From the NCBI GenBank assembly GCA_021234155.1, contig JAJEKV010000092.1, positions 1,118,001 through 1,182,000 on the forward strand: DNA of 64,000 nt, read 5' to 3'. Each line of letters starts with the position of its first letter. Within the stretch, counting starts at the first letter, position 1. Below, piece after piece: positions 53,119 to 64,000 of the stretch. A model generated the notes under the pieces. That model was not told where the DNA came from. It searched no databases and was given only the letters and a program-made list of their open reading frames with translations. The position numbers and the translations under genes are program-made. The DNA is from Isoetes taiwanensis (Eukaryota; Streptophyta; Lycopodiopsida; Isoetales; Isoetaceae).

Positions 53119-54486
53119 ATATAGAAATTACAATAGGAAAGGATCATAAATCACAAAAAAATTACGTTACAATTATTTTTCCAATTTCATCTATGGAACT
53201 ATTGTAATGAACATAAGGACTATTCAAGTAAAGCGTATCTCTAACATTCACAATAACTCAAAAGCATAGTCCATGCACAAGATTTTTGTGCCATTGGTCA
53301 GGTAAGCATCCTAAGCAAAAGTGATATTACATAATTTCTGTGGTACTGTAGGATTCCATGAATGCCATAACCACTAGAAAAGCATAAGTTTTCCTAATGG
53401 TTCAAGAACAAAAGGAAACCATGTAATGTAATGTAACGTATTTAAAATGATATGACGATCTTGCTCTAGCTGGTTTATTGTCATGTCCAGCAAATATCGT
53501 AGTTATTCATTTCTAGATACAACTATAAAATTGAAATGATTGTATGGAATTGTAATCCGTTGAATAGCTTACAACATGATCTGCATAATGAAAGAGATTC
53601 TGTCTGAGTGAACTGCAGAATGGGACTTCTAACGGTTAGTTTAGCAAAATACCTTCACCTCAAAGAACTTTATAAGGTTTACAGTTTCAGTACAACCAAA
53701 CCTGCTATTGCAAAAGGAGATTACAAATTCTCCAACATAATGAATAACACAAGAACAAACTAGTAGAAACAAACTAGAGTTGCCATTGGATAGAATATCT
53801 GCCAAGCAAATAACTCAAATCTGTTCCATACTCCATCACTGGCCTCTATTTTACCTGTTCTTCATGCTTCTTCACGAACTCCGGCATCTTAATTTCATCC
53901 TTCTTCATATAGTCCTACATAAATTCCACCTTGCTCACATACTTAATCTTTGAATATAGCCTAAAATGCACAAATTTTTTCCAAGATTAAATTAGGTTAT
54001 CAGCTCTTGTAGTTAACTTTTTACAAATTGAAAAAATCTTACCCTTTGTTGAGGAAAAAGAGACGTAACATGCAAAGGGCAACCCTCCTTCGCAAACCTA
54101 GATGCACAAAATATACAACCAAAATGTGCATAAACGCTTTATTGGTAAAAATCAAAATGTATATAAACTTGCCTTGACAAACTAGTGCTTCATCTAATAC
54201 TTTTATAGGAATGTGAAGCCTGAATACCTTATTTTAGAACTGATTACAATAAATTCAAAGTCAAACAAAGATACCATTTGCGCATGCCTTTCCAATCAAG
54301 TCATCATTTGCATATTAGTATTCAATTGGCATGATCAGATCAAACATTTCTAAGTTTTCGAGCACTTTATCCAATACCTGAAAAATGTTAAATCTGCTTC
54401 TGTGGCCATTTCTTTTGCAAGATAGGATTTCCAAGTCCACACAATAAAAAGAACCTCCAAGGTGGTCTATAGAAATCCATTTTCTA
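53119..54486. other. AT-rich spacer
   Basis: I see no gene or clear repeat here. Confidence 0.5.
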
Positions 54487-54715
54487 AACTTCATACTAGA
54501 AATAATCAGTTAGCCTTCTGGATAATAACCAGCATGGTAAGTGAGGGAGTTGTTCTACTGGTATTGCTAGTGGTTTTCTATAAATCAAGATATTTTAATT
54601 ACAGATAATTAGAGTTCCCTTTTTGCATGTCATGCCATTGCTGTTGCTTTGGAACTTGTGAGCAGGTAATTATAGGGCTTTCTTTTGGTGAGAAAATACT
54701 GGGCTCTAGGAATAA
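54487..54715 (+). repeat. Direct repeat, right copy
   Basis: Matches 49140-49375 in the same orientation over about 220 bp, with small indels and one fewer GCTGTT block. Confidence 0.85.
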
Positions 54716-56252
54716 AAGGAAACTAGCAGTAAGGCAGGCTTGGGGCACAGGGTGGGAGAGGCAGGGTGGATAAATGGTGAAATGTAGGTGGAAAAGGTGT
54801 AGGCAAAAAATGTATAAAGAATGATGGGAAGAAGGATGTGGGTTGCCATTTGGAAGCTATAGAGGAGTTTGTTTGGATTTGTTGCAAAATTAAGTCAGTA
54901 GGCACTACAAGTACTATATGTATTCCAATTGTTTTTATTTTTTTTTAGGTAGAAGGGTTAGCCACGAACTTGTTTGGTGGGAGGAGGTGAAGTTCACATG
55001 ATATTATTTGCTCCTACGATATTAATTTTGTGTGCAAATATAAATTCATATTTCTATGTGAATGATAGAGATACGCTTTTGAGATATTCATATTTGCATG
55101 ATGGCAAAGCCGTGTTGATTCTGCACCAAAATCATGACAATACAATCTCACAATTTTCCAAGCTGGGTGTCGGATTTTCGTGTGTTAAATGCCAACTTGC
55201 AAACCAATTTTACACATTCTGCAAAATGCATGCCATTGTATGAACAACCAAATGCATCAATTCTATCTAAATGCAGCACTTTGGCCATGGAGAAGCAACA
55301 AAATGTAGAGTAAATAAGAACTGTATCCTGCCCCATGATTTCGTAATCTTAACTTTTCAGGTGCCAACATCCGTTTGCATAGCATCAACCACATTAGGCA
55401 GAAGTATATGTTTTCATGCTAACAAGAAAGGAAATGGTGAAGTACATATCTTGTGTTTAGTTTCTGATCACTCACAACCTTTGAAATGATCATGGAAATA
55501 AAGGATGCAAGCAATCCATGTTTATGCCAGTATATCCAATTCACCTGTGATTTGGCTTGTAGAACCAAATGTAGGGACAAGTCTCATGATTAAACAAATA
55601 AACAATGATCAATGCCACAAATAAAAGGAAGCAATCAATAGGCTGAAAGAGAAAGAAGCTATTCTAACAAGCGATCTTAAAGAATGATCAACGTTTATAC
55701 AATGCTTACTCATAGCAAATAAGGAGCAAAGTTAAGTAAACATAAATCTGCAGCTTATCTGTAAAACTATTTGATGGCTCTTACCCTATTCTAGTAGTCT
55801 GGGAACACTTGGCTTGTAGTTACCCTCCCATATAGAACTAGCCAGGTTACAAAGGCCACCTCCAAGAATCATGTTTATCTGCTTTTGCCTTAGCTGCAAG
55901 GAACTAAGGCATCCACTACTCACGCAAACATCCATTGAACTAGGAAGAAAAATGGCAGACTATGTGAAGGGAGTTAGTCCCAGAGCATCCGAAATGGAAA
56001 TGACCATCTATGCTAGTGAAGAACAAGCACACTGCAATCAATGAAGGGTCGCGATCATTTTAGTAAAAAGCATACAAACAACCTTTACTTAGATGTATTA
56101 AAAGGATAACACATTGTATTATCTATTATTCTAGACCTTAAACAAACAAGTTGGGAAAATAACGCATAAGGTGAACAAGGGAAAAACTTTGGTATAACAA
56201 TAGTAATTTTGGTTCTCACCGACCAGACAAGTTTGCTTATAATCGTCCAAGA
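54716..56252. other. AT-rich spacer
   Basis: An 89-codon frame (54974-55243) is unrecognised. Nothing else is assignable. Confidence 0.45.
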
Positions 56253-57073
56253 TTGGTAGTGGATGATGATACAATGTCTAATGTCTATGAAATACAGGTA
56301 GAAGATAACTCTTGGGCAATTAGATGCACAGATGCTACAAGTAAAGCTCGTTGTCAGGGCCTAAAAGAGCCACGCAATAAAAAATGCAATGCCTTTATAA
56401 ATTCTGGGCCTCATGCCACAGCTACTCCAAGTTACTATGGTACTATATTGTACATCCCAAAGGGCATAGTAGACAATGGATATGGTTTTATCCAGATCAC
56501 ATGGAGCATACTTGGAATCCCAAAAAGTGTCTTTCAGACATACCTGAACGACCAAGGGATTGGCCAGTGTTGAAAGGGGTCAATTTGACTGAGATAGAAT
56601 TAAGAAGGTTGGAAAAAGGAGGATACACCATTCGTGGTTTATAGACATGCCATCAACTCAGGCAACACAAGAAACTGCTAGTAGTGTCATGCTTAGGTTT
56701 GGAAAAAGGATGTACAAGCGAAAGCAACTAGCACATGATGCCATGGCCAGATCAAATGATGCCCTGCATATGGAAGTTGATGTGGAGATGATTGAGGTGG
56801 TCATACCTTCACAACATGTGGATTTCCATCTTCAAAGACCTACTGCAACTTATAGAGTTTCTATCAATCACATGCCTTCTTGCACATGTGCTGATTATAT
56901 GGGACATGAGGAAAAAAAAGAAGTACGTGCCATGCAAGCACCTCTTCTACGTCATCTATCATGTCTTAGGAGTTGATCCCGGAAAAGACATTTCCTCCAC
57001 CAAACCAGTGCTTTCAAAAGAGTATTTGCATGTGATGTTAGAAAGGTTTGCTCCTATGAAGGCCCGTGTTTAA
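56253..57073 (+). pseudogene. SWIM-type zinc-finger gene, frameshifted
   Basis: The pieces read in order VVDDDTMSNVYEIQVEDNSW, then WNPKKCLSDIPERPRDWPVL and ELRRLEKGGYTIRGL, then SSVMLRFGKRMYKRKQLAHD and TYRVSINHMPSCTCADYMGH, then PCKHLFYVIYHVLGVDPGKD. CTC (56881) and CKH (56933) form the CxCx(n)CxH SWIM finger, but they are in different frames because of an eight-A run at 56912-56919. A stop at 56642 separates earlier parts. SWIM fingers occur in plant ubiquitin ligases and in MULE/FAR1-type transposases; without more domains I cannot choose. Confidence 0.65.
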
Positions 57074-57884
57074 GGATGTATATTAGATATGAACTTATCA
57101 GTTATGGATAGTATGGTTTAGGGCTATCTATTTTGATTTCTGCTCTGCGAAGCTATGGATTTTCATAATCAGATCAGGAAATGTTATTTGAGCAATATTA
57201 ATACGAGGTTAAGCAATGTTATTTGAGCAATATATTTCATTTATAGTAAAGCACAAGGTTCAGATCATATTCATAAAAGGACAAGCTATCTAGCTTCAAA
57301 GCTTCCATTTTCAGATTTATCACAACATTAAAAATTGTGACAAACCAACGTGTTATACAAGATATAGGCTTGTGAACCTACCTTGAAGAATATAATCTTC
57401 TATGGTCGTACTTCGTGATATTCAACTAGCAGTGACAACAATTCTGGTTCACATTGACTGGTTCAAGATGGCCTTTCACCTGTAATGTTAAAATGTCTCT
57501 GGAATATGAAGTTAAATACAAAACGATGTGATGTTGATATACCTGTGGCAAGGGATTTCCAAAAAATGCACATTGTTGTTCTGACAAACAAAAGTTACAG
57601 AGTTTATTGAGAAAAGTTTATTGAGCAAAGTAGCAATATTGAGAATGATTTGCATGACGATTTATATAATAGAGTGCATGAAAACATACAGATTATGCTG
57701 AACCAATAATTACCGTAGTTCTATAAATTACCGTAGTCTATAAACTACCGTAGTTCTGAACCAATCTTAACAACACTGATCTACAACAACGATTTACTCT
57801 TACCTCAGATCCGAACAGTCAATCCAGTGGGCTGATGGATGGCAGGATGTCTGGAGCTCTGGAAAATTTGAGTTCAATATAACC
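57074..57884. other. AT-rich spacer
   Basis: Only a short (TACCGTAG)-type run at 57711-57755 was noted. Confidence 0.5.
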
Positions 57885-58080
57885 ATAATTTGAGCTCCCA
57901 AGCACCTACAACAAGGATTCACAAAGCGAAATCAAACCCAGAGACAGTAATTTGAGCTCCCGAGCACCTGCACAAAATCGACCCTACAAATCTGACGAAA
58001 ATCAAGACCTGACGGAAATCAAAACCTACAACCACACGTTGAGCTCCCAAGCACCTGCACAAAATCGACCCTACTGGATC
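57885..58080. repeat. Tandem GAGCTCC repeats
   Basis: TTGAGCTCCC(A/G)AGCACCT begins units near 57890, 57950 and 58038. The last two continue with GCACAAAATCGACCCTAC. Confidence 0.85.
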
Positions 58081-58700
58081 GCAGGTCCAGGCCAAGACTA
58101 CCAGCATTGGGTTTAGAGTGAGTTCAGGGTTTATGTACAGCGGAAAAAAAATTTACAAAAAAAAAGGTTCGAAACTTAATCTTGATGGTCAACATTCCCA
58201 GTTAGAAAATAAAAAATAAGTGAAAGGGATCGCAAACCAATTTTCTGCATACCGGGAAATTTCATTTAGAGAGCAATTTTATAGCCTTGCAAACGAGATT
58301 TTTTCCCCTTTCTTTAGTTACGTTTTGTTATTGAAGAAAGCATCAATGTTGGTTGTTATTGCATCTGCAGGATTGAGGAATTGCAGAAGAGAAAATGTTG
58401 CATCCACATTAGATAAGTGCATGGGTGCATTGCCCCTTGTTTTGGTTATATTGTGAACGCGTTTAGTGTTCTTTTTTGGAGTATTTTTTCAATTTCCCAA
58501 AGCCATTTATTTGCCAAAACGATTTCGGGTCGCCCGAAGGGGCAAACCTTTGTTGATGGTTAATGTAGTGGGGTGGGAATATTCTCTTGATTCTCAAGTC
58601 ATTATGTAGATCATATGGTGTACAATTTATCTTGCAGCATAAGTTTTTTTTCCTTCTATCTTCGTGTATTCTAAACTTGTAACCTGTAGAGGACCATCGA
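58081..58700. other. AT-rich spacer
   Basis: A 78-codon frame (58220-58456) is unrecognised; it may be decayed transposon sequence. Confidence 0.4.
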
Positions 58701-58704
58701 CATC

Positions 58705-58832
58705 AACCAACTTCCATGTTAATATCCATATCTTAATATCGTATTGTTAATAATCGAAAGGTTTGATATCGATGTTAATATCAAGTTAAATATCAACATG
58801 TTGAGGAGGATATTAGGAAGTGGAAGTTGGTT
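58705..58832. repeat. Foldback hairpin, 128 bp
   Basis: Perfect 12-bp ends AACCAACTTCCA (58705-58716) and TGGAAGTTGGTT (58821-58832) enclose further complementary words (GTTAATATC/GATATTA). It could be a small MITE or another fold-back sequence. Confidence 0.6.
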
Positions 58833-59161
58833 AAACCTTTCTCATTATCAGAATGTTGTGGGGGCTACGATGATGCGGTTAAATTGCTAGTTAACTTGAA
58901 TTTCGCAAAAAAAAGAAAAAAAGAAAAAAAAAAAAAAGACCATAAAACCCTAAGGAAATAAACCTTCCAAAAATTTACACCCGATGTTGATGATGGCACC
59001 GCTTAGCCAATTGCTTAAATTTCCAAGCTATCCCTAGAGTTTCCTTAAAAAAGCACCACGTGAGTTATCTGATGCTGATGATTCGGGTTCCTCTTATTCA
59101 AACTCGTCATCAAGTTCCTCTAATTTTCTACATGATCCAAACAATACATGGTCATGAATTA

Positions 59162-59338
59162 AACAAATCATATAAAGCATGTATTAGACAGCATAATATT
59201 GTAGATGGAACCTGGTTATGGAAGAATCAAATTCACGCCAAGCGTGTATTAAGCCAGTATAATATTGTAAATGAACCCTTGTTATGGAACAAACAAATCA
59301 CGCCACGCGTGTATTAGCCAGCATAATATTGTAGAAGG
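59162..59338 (+). repeat. 60-bp tandem array, left part
   Basis: Three units share AACAAATCA, GCGTGTATTAG-CAGCATAATA, TTGTAGA and GGAACC-TGGTTATGG. The array resumes at 62246-62320 after LINE-C. Confidence 0.85.
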
Positions 59339-59394
59339 AAGGAAGGAAGGAAGGAAGGAAGGAAGGAAGGAAAGTGTTTTTATCGTCCACGGAG

Positions 59395-59510
59395 ACCAAT
59401 CGATCTATGGGACCCAATACAAAAGTGCAGCAAGCGGATTACCACCCGGATTAAAAAACCCCCGCCCCAAAGGGTTTTCGAGGGAAAAACCGTGGCAGCA
59501 ATCAGCCTGC
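59395..59510 (-). repeat. LINE-C 3' untranslated region
   Basis: On the minus strand GGTTTTTCCCTCGAAAACCC, TTTTTTAATCCGGG, GGGTCCCATAG and ATTGGTCTCCGTGGACGATA precede AAAACAC and the (TTCC)n tail. It matches 46038-46200. Confidence 0.8.
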
Positions 59511-59766
59511 TGACAAACTGTTCCAATATACAAAATGCAAAAACACACAAATATATACACTCATGCACCGCACCCGTAGTGCCTGATCAGCGGGCAGCCA
59601 TGCGAGGGCAAAGGTGAGCTCGCAGATCCAGTACCTCCTGAATGTACGACCCCAGAGCACGTACTGATAGTGTGTGGGCAAAAGTATGCTAGTGGGTAAC
59701 GCGGCCCCAGCACTTAGCTCAGCACCCTGGATAGCATACAGCTTTTGCACCAGGTCATGGGGGGGA

Positions 59767-60890
59767 TGGCATACAGCTTTTGCACCAGGTCATCCGCCAG
59801 CTTATCTATGGGGACGATGTTGACCTTCTGGCCCACACCCCAGAAGCTATGCAATCTCATCTGGATGCCCTAGACACATTCTGTCAGGCTACAGACATGC
59901 GCGTGAATCTGGCCAAGACCAGGGTGGTTCTCTCTTCACGCCACCCCACACCTCCTGCACTCACATATCAGGGACAGCCTGTGGAGATCACACCCACTTA
60001 CAAGTACCTAGGGGTGGAGTTCCCCTCCTCGCTCTGTTAGGAGGCGTCCATCCGCTTGCGAGTGATAGCAGGCTGGAAAGCGTTTTATGCCATGTAGAAC
60101 AACAGTCATCAGGCAGAGCTCTATGATTGGGGCCATCAGTCACATCTGTTTTCGAGGCACTTTGGTCGAGCTTTCCCTTAAATGCGGTCGAGGTTTGGGG
60201 CCCTATCGTCTCTTTGGCGACTGGAATGACTTGGAGCAGTCGCGAAGGCATTTTTAGCGGGCACTTGGGGTGAAACCTTCATCCCCTATCGGATTCGGCT
60301 GCGAGAAATCGGATTCTTGCCGCTTCAGCCGCAGCCCTTGATAGACACATCGTCTATTTTCAGAAAGTGGTTAATATGGGTGATGTTCGGCTCCCGCACC
60401 TGGCTTACGCTGTGACAATGGGCCCGCAGCGGCTCAAGGCCTGTTGGAGGGGTAAGAGAGATCAATGATTCGCCCGGATGGAGCGTCGCGAGAACACGCA
60501 GTGCGTCGCGGTGGACCTGAGAGGCCGATCGTGGCGGCCTGGGGGAGTACCTGGACGGTTACTTCCTTGGCAAGCTCTGGGACCCCGGCGCTCTAAAGCA
60601 GGTCAAAACGGCCCATTATAAGGAGCACATCAACCCTCTGTTAGCCCGGGGACCGCAGCTCTACCTGCGTTCCCAGCTGCCCCGAAAAAGCGCAGACTCA
60701 TTGCCTCCATTCGCACAGGTGCCCACCATCTTCGCATCAAGACGGGCAGGTGGATTTGGGAGCCCCGCCAGGACAGGCTCTGTCAGTGCTGTCAAACGGG
60801 TGCCATTGAGGATGAGTCTCACACCTTCGAGTTGCCCGGCAGATTCGGATCCGGGCGGATCGCTCCCTTAGTACGGCCGGACTTGCCCCT
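59767..60890 (+). pseudogene. LINE-C reverse transcriptase and C-terminal part, inverted segment
   Basis: The plus frame 59780-60040 reads LIYGDDVDLLAHTPEAMQSH (a YGDD variant of the YADD box), LAKTRVVLSSRHPTPPALTY and PTYKYLGVEFPSSL. The thumb and C-terminal region follow in broken frames to a finger-like RLCQCCQTGAIEDESHTFEL at about 60775. The orientation is opposite to the element's own tail. Confidence 0.75.
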
Positions 60891-60931
60891 ACATTTGCTA
60901 ATGAACACGGGCAAAAGTATGCTGGTGGGTA

Positions 60932-61543
60932 TCAAAAGCAGGCGTCCGGACACATGCTGACAGCACTCATATAGCACCCTGGATATGCAAGCGGATGGAC
61001 GCCTCCTAATAGAGCGAGGAGGGGAACTCCACCCCTAGGTACTTGTAAGTGGGTGTGATCTCCACAGGCTGTCCCTGATATATGAGTGCAGGAGGTGTGG
61101 GGTGGCGTGAAGAGAGAACCACCCTGGTCTTGGCCAGATTCACGCGCATGTCTATAGCCTGACAGAATGTGTCTAGGGCATCCAGATGAGATTGCATAGC
61201 TTCTGGGGTGTGGGCGGAAGGTCAACATCGTCCGCATAGATGGTGGCGGATGACACAGTGCAAAAAGCTGTATGCCATCCCCCCCATGCTCAGTAAGCCA
61301 GGGCTCTAACTGATCAATGTAGAGGCCAAAAAGTGTTGGCGAGAGGGGGCAGCCCTGCCGGACCCTGATATTACTGGTGAATGCTTGGCCCGTCGGCTGT
61401 ATCCTGCCAAAACAACTCTCATACAGCCTGTATATGGCATTCTGCACAAGCAGCGGCAGCCCCAGTTGACACAGTCTAGCCCATAGCTTTTCCCGGGGGA
61501 CCGTATCAAAAGCCTTCGCGAAGTCCACAAAGCAGCAATACAA
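60932..61543 (-). pseudogene. LINE-C reverse transcriptase core
   Basis: The minus frame reads CCFVDFAKAFDTVPREKLWA (motif A) and VRQGCPLSPTLFGLYID (motif B); after a frameshift the next frame gives LDALDTFCQAIDMRVNLAKT and YKYLGVEFPSSL. The catalytic YADD box is encoded near 61230 in another frame. RT upstream parts continue to about 62245. Confidence 0.8.
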
Positions 61544-62245
61544 GTCCTGTCGATGATTCCGGCTGTCTTCAATCAGTGCCCGCAGTGTAAAGATATGGTC
61601 AATCGTCGGTGGCGGGGTCTAAAGCACCCATGGCGTGAGGGGCTCGCGCACATCTATGTTGCCTCTACCCGATTGGGTCAACTGGCGCCGAGAATGCCCC
61701 ATAGCGGTTTGGCAAATCTTGGGCCCGACCATGATCGTCCGGTAATTGGGGGCGGTGTGGGTCGCCCGCCTTGTGAATGGGGACAACCACAGCGTGGTCC
61801 ATTATCGGGAAACCTTCCCCGCAATGCTCGTTGAACGGGGGTAGTGAGGATCGGCACCCCGGCTGCCACCGCCCATTTGAGTAACTTCGGCTGCGCATAC
61901 CATCGAGGTCACCGCCTTCCCATTAGCCGGCCGTTGCAGGCCCTTCACAACATCCTCCTCCGCGAGAACCAATGGGGGGCCATCCTGTGGGGGTATGGGC
62001 GTACGCGTCCCTGGTGGGTCATAGGGCTCTTTGCAAATCTTGTTCCCACCGCCGGTGTGATGTCCCCTCGTAGGGTGGGCTGGCCTTGAAGCACTCTGCG
62101 CCAAAAGGTTCGAGGATGAGTGTCCAAAGGTAGAACATCTCCCCACGATGCTTGGCAAGAGGTACCGCCTTTGTCTCCTTCCGGATGGGCGGATGCGTGT
62201 GGTGGTGGCCCTGGCGGTACACGGATCGAGAATGTGGCCAAGCTG

Positions 62246-62320
62246 GAAACCTGGTTATATAGAACAAAACAAATCACGTCAAGCGTGTATTAGCCAGCAT
62301 AATCATATTGTAGATGTGAA
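62246..62320 (+). repeat. 60-bp tandem array, right part
   Basis: ACCTGGTTAT, AACAAATCACG, AAGCGTGTATTAGCCAGCAT and ATATTGTAGATG continue the array interrupted at 59338. Confidence 0.85.
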
Positions 62321-64000
62321 GTTGGAGATGTTTCATAGAAGAAAGAAGAGAAAATCTAGAAAAAACAAAAAACTTATTAGGAGTTCCAGGCAGGGAGTTT
62401 TACCATTGTGATAAATGATTAACCACCAATGTTGCTTGTTGCTGACTTGCAAATTACTCAGAAATAATTGTAAAGCATGTGCCTGTAAATCATGATTAGC
62501 CTGTTTTTTATTTCCCTTATGCTTAAGGAGGTTGTCCTCTGTTGCAAATCTAGCATCTGAAGCCATGGCTCATGTACCTTGTTTGCATGAGAAATAAGCC
62601 CAATTACAAGAACCTTAAAAAACTAAGCAAGAATTTTGATCTGATTTAGAAAAACAAAAGCTTATACGCAGATTTCAAATTACCTGAAACTTCAAGTGGA
62701 TTGAAGCTGTTGAAATTAGAAGGGCAAATATAGGATAAACTTGACCACAACATGGATCAATGGAGCAATAAATAAGAGAGACATGACCGATTACCAGCAA
62801 TCGAGTTGTTTAAGAGTCCATTGGCTTAGACACATTGGCTCAAACCATAAGCATTTGCAGACCCATCGGCTTATAACACAAGCATTTACACCAAACACAT
62901 TTGCGCATCAATGCACTTAAAGTTTTCGCTCATGCCAGTTTGCACCATACCGATTTGCTAAAAGCTCAAAACTTGGATGGATTGTCTCAAAGCTTAGACG
63001 AATGTTGGACAGATTATTCTTGCTCAAATGGCCTTGCAGCAGACGAGTATGCATTCAAATATGCCTACATTTGAATGGCAATAGAACATCCATTATATCT
63101 AAATGGGCAGATTGGATAGATGTTGCCCCCAAAGGGCAACATGCTAATTGTGGTCTATGCATTCAAAATAGGTTAAGTCACTTTGGAAGACTAGACCAAA
63201 GTTTGGAAGAGCTTGGTAGTCAACATTGATGTGGAGGTCAAAAGGATACTTACTAAGATCAACAAGTGCTCAAGTTCACAAGAGGTATTTTTGAGGTCAA
63301 ATGCTTAGTCAAAAATATCCCCTAGAAGAATCTGGGTTGTGAAGTTTGGAAGACATTTTTTGAAGTTTGGAAGATAAAAAGCTTGGAAGACCCCTGTATG
63401 CATGGCACCAAATCTTGCCTTCTTCTCTCACCCATTTCCATACTCATACCTCATTTCCATTTATCTTTTGCTTAACCATTGAAGTCCACATTTTCATGGC
63501 CATAAAATACCATTATTGACTTTATCATTATCTCTTCTTCTTGCCAAAATCCTTAACCCCATTTTTTATCCTTACCATTGCTTCATAGTTCTTCCATTTC
63601 CCCCATGGTTCATTTTCCCCATTTCCTATGAGCTCTCATGCCTACATGTGCCCATGGTATACCCCTACTCTAAGGCCTAAAGATGCCCTAAGAATATCCT
63701 ATGATTCCCTCCTAAGAGTGCGAAATTTTCATGGTCTTAAAAGGCTTCAAAGATCCCTTGATTATTTTGAGAAAGGTCTTCATAACCATGCTCGAGAAAT
63801 TCTAAAATACCAAAATACAGCATATTCTGGGGATATACCCTCAAAAAATACGGAATCGTATCGCGCCATTTTCACAAAAAATACGGTCGAGAACCCTAAA
63901 ACCTTGTTTCCAGCTCGAATCATACCGGATTTGGCTCCATTGATCTCGCAACCTACCTATTCTTACCCTCCCGCCCTCTAAGAATCAAATGAACCCATAA
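62321..64000. other. AT-rich sequence, possibly LTR-type leader
   Basis: No recognised coding region. A 117-codon frame (63628-63981) shows no known motif. The style (AAGTTTGGAAGA repeats, CCATTTCC-rich T/C sequence, AATACGG words) recalls the leader sequence of the gag element at 36-38 kb. Confidence 0.3.

Larger units (their letters stand above)
59339..62245 (-). mobile_element. LINE-C, rearranged LINE inserted in the 60-bp array
   Basis: The minus-strand 3' end and (TTCC)n tail lie at 59330-59510. Minus-strand RT sequence lies at 60930-62245, but 59767-60890 is in plus orientation. The RT palm is present twice in opposite orientation (59767-60050 and 60999-61290). The array unit is split exactly between GTAGA(T)GGAA and ACCTGG, with a possible 4-5 bp GGAA duplication. 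The coding parts are close relatives of LINE-B. Confidence 0.75.

Noticed and set aside
49140-54715. Direct repeats as LTRs of one retrotransposon
   Set aside because: No TG...CA ends, primer site, polypurine tract or target duplications were found, and the interior has no polyprotein.
59162-59338. CRISPR-like array
   Set aside because: Units are contiguous and diverged, without unique spacers, and the genome is clearly eukaryotic.
59339-62245. Simple twin-priming inversion of LINE-C
   Set aside because: Two orientation changes and an inverted duplicate of the RT palm are present, which one twin-priming event does not give.

Overview
The window looks like a transposon-rich, AT-rich stretch of a land-plant nuclear genome. 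Four things point there: clustered PLS-class pentatricopeptide repeat (PPR) genes and pseudogenes, a 77-residue plant-type TIM8 gene with one intron, a secreted PLAT/LH2 protein gene, and an exon resembling the plastid protein OEP16. The PPR abundance, with many decayed copies, together with L1-like LINEs carrying APE endonucleases, suggests a fern or another seed-free vascular plant. That placement is inference, not proof. No bacterial genes, CRISPR arrays, rRNA or credible tRNA genes were seen.

Layout. About 1-6.57 kb is dominated by a nearly complete but frameshifted LINE (LINE-A, +): tandem 5' monomers, coiled-coil ORF1, endonuclease, reverse transcriptase with YADD, C-terminal CCHC finger and an (ATTCT)n tail. 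An unknown exon, a LINE C-terminal remnant and a roughly 700-bp polypyrimidine tract follow (6.6-8.7 kb). 8.7-20.1 kb is a PPR cluster: two decayed genes, one long open reading frame at 17281-18966, and a further broken one. Two same-strand copies of a roughly 200-bp upstream module lie 5' of PPR sequences. 21.1-26.0 kb is a GC-rich minus-strand LINE (LINE-B), itself invaded by a 543-bp hAT-type MITE with 8-bp target duplications. 26.9-27.6 kb is the PLAT gene; its intron contains a very small LINE-tail insertion between 30-bp duplications.

29-34 kb holds simple and palindromic repeats and a complete non-autonomous LTR retrotransposon (31086-34030, TAAGA target duplications, tRNA-Asp-like primer site, almost identical LTRs). 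35.6-39.8 kb carries a gag-only LTR element remnant preceded by a TGACG-motif cluster. 40-48 kb is non-coding repeat sequence, with two strong heat-shock-element arrays at 41 kb. TIM8 lies at 48452-48893. 49-58 kb contains short duplications, foldback repeats and a broken SWIM-finger gene (56.25-57.07 kb). 59.3-62.25 kb is a rearranged LINE insertion (LINE-C) inside a 60-bp tandem array.

Functionally, the probable working genes are TIM8 (mitochondrial import chaperone), perhaps the PLAT gene, and perhaps the PPR at 17.3 kb. Nearly everything else is transposon or pseudogene. The most distinctive pattern is a set of LINE-type 3' ends at six places, most with a short GRCGTTAA-like terminus and each followed by a different microsatellite tail.
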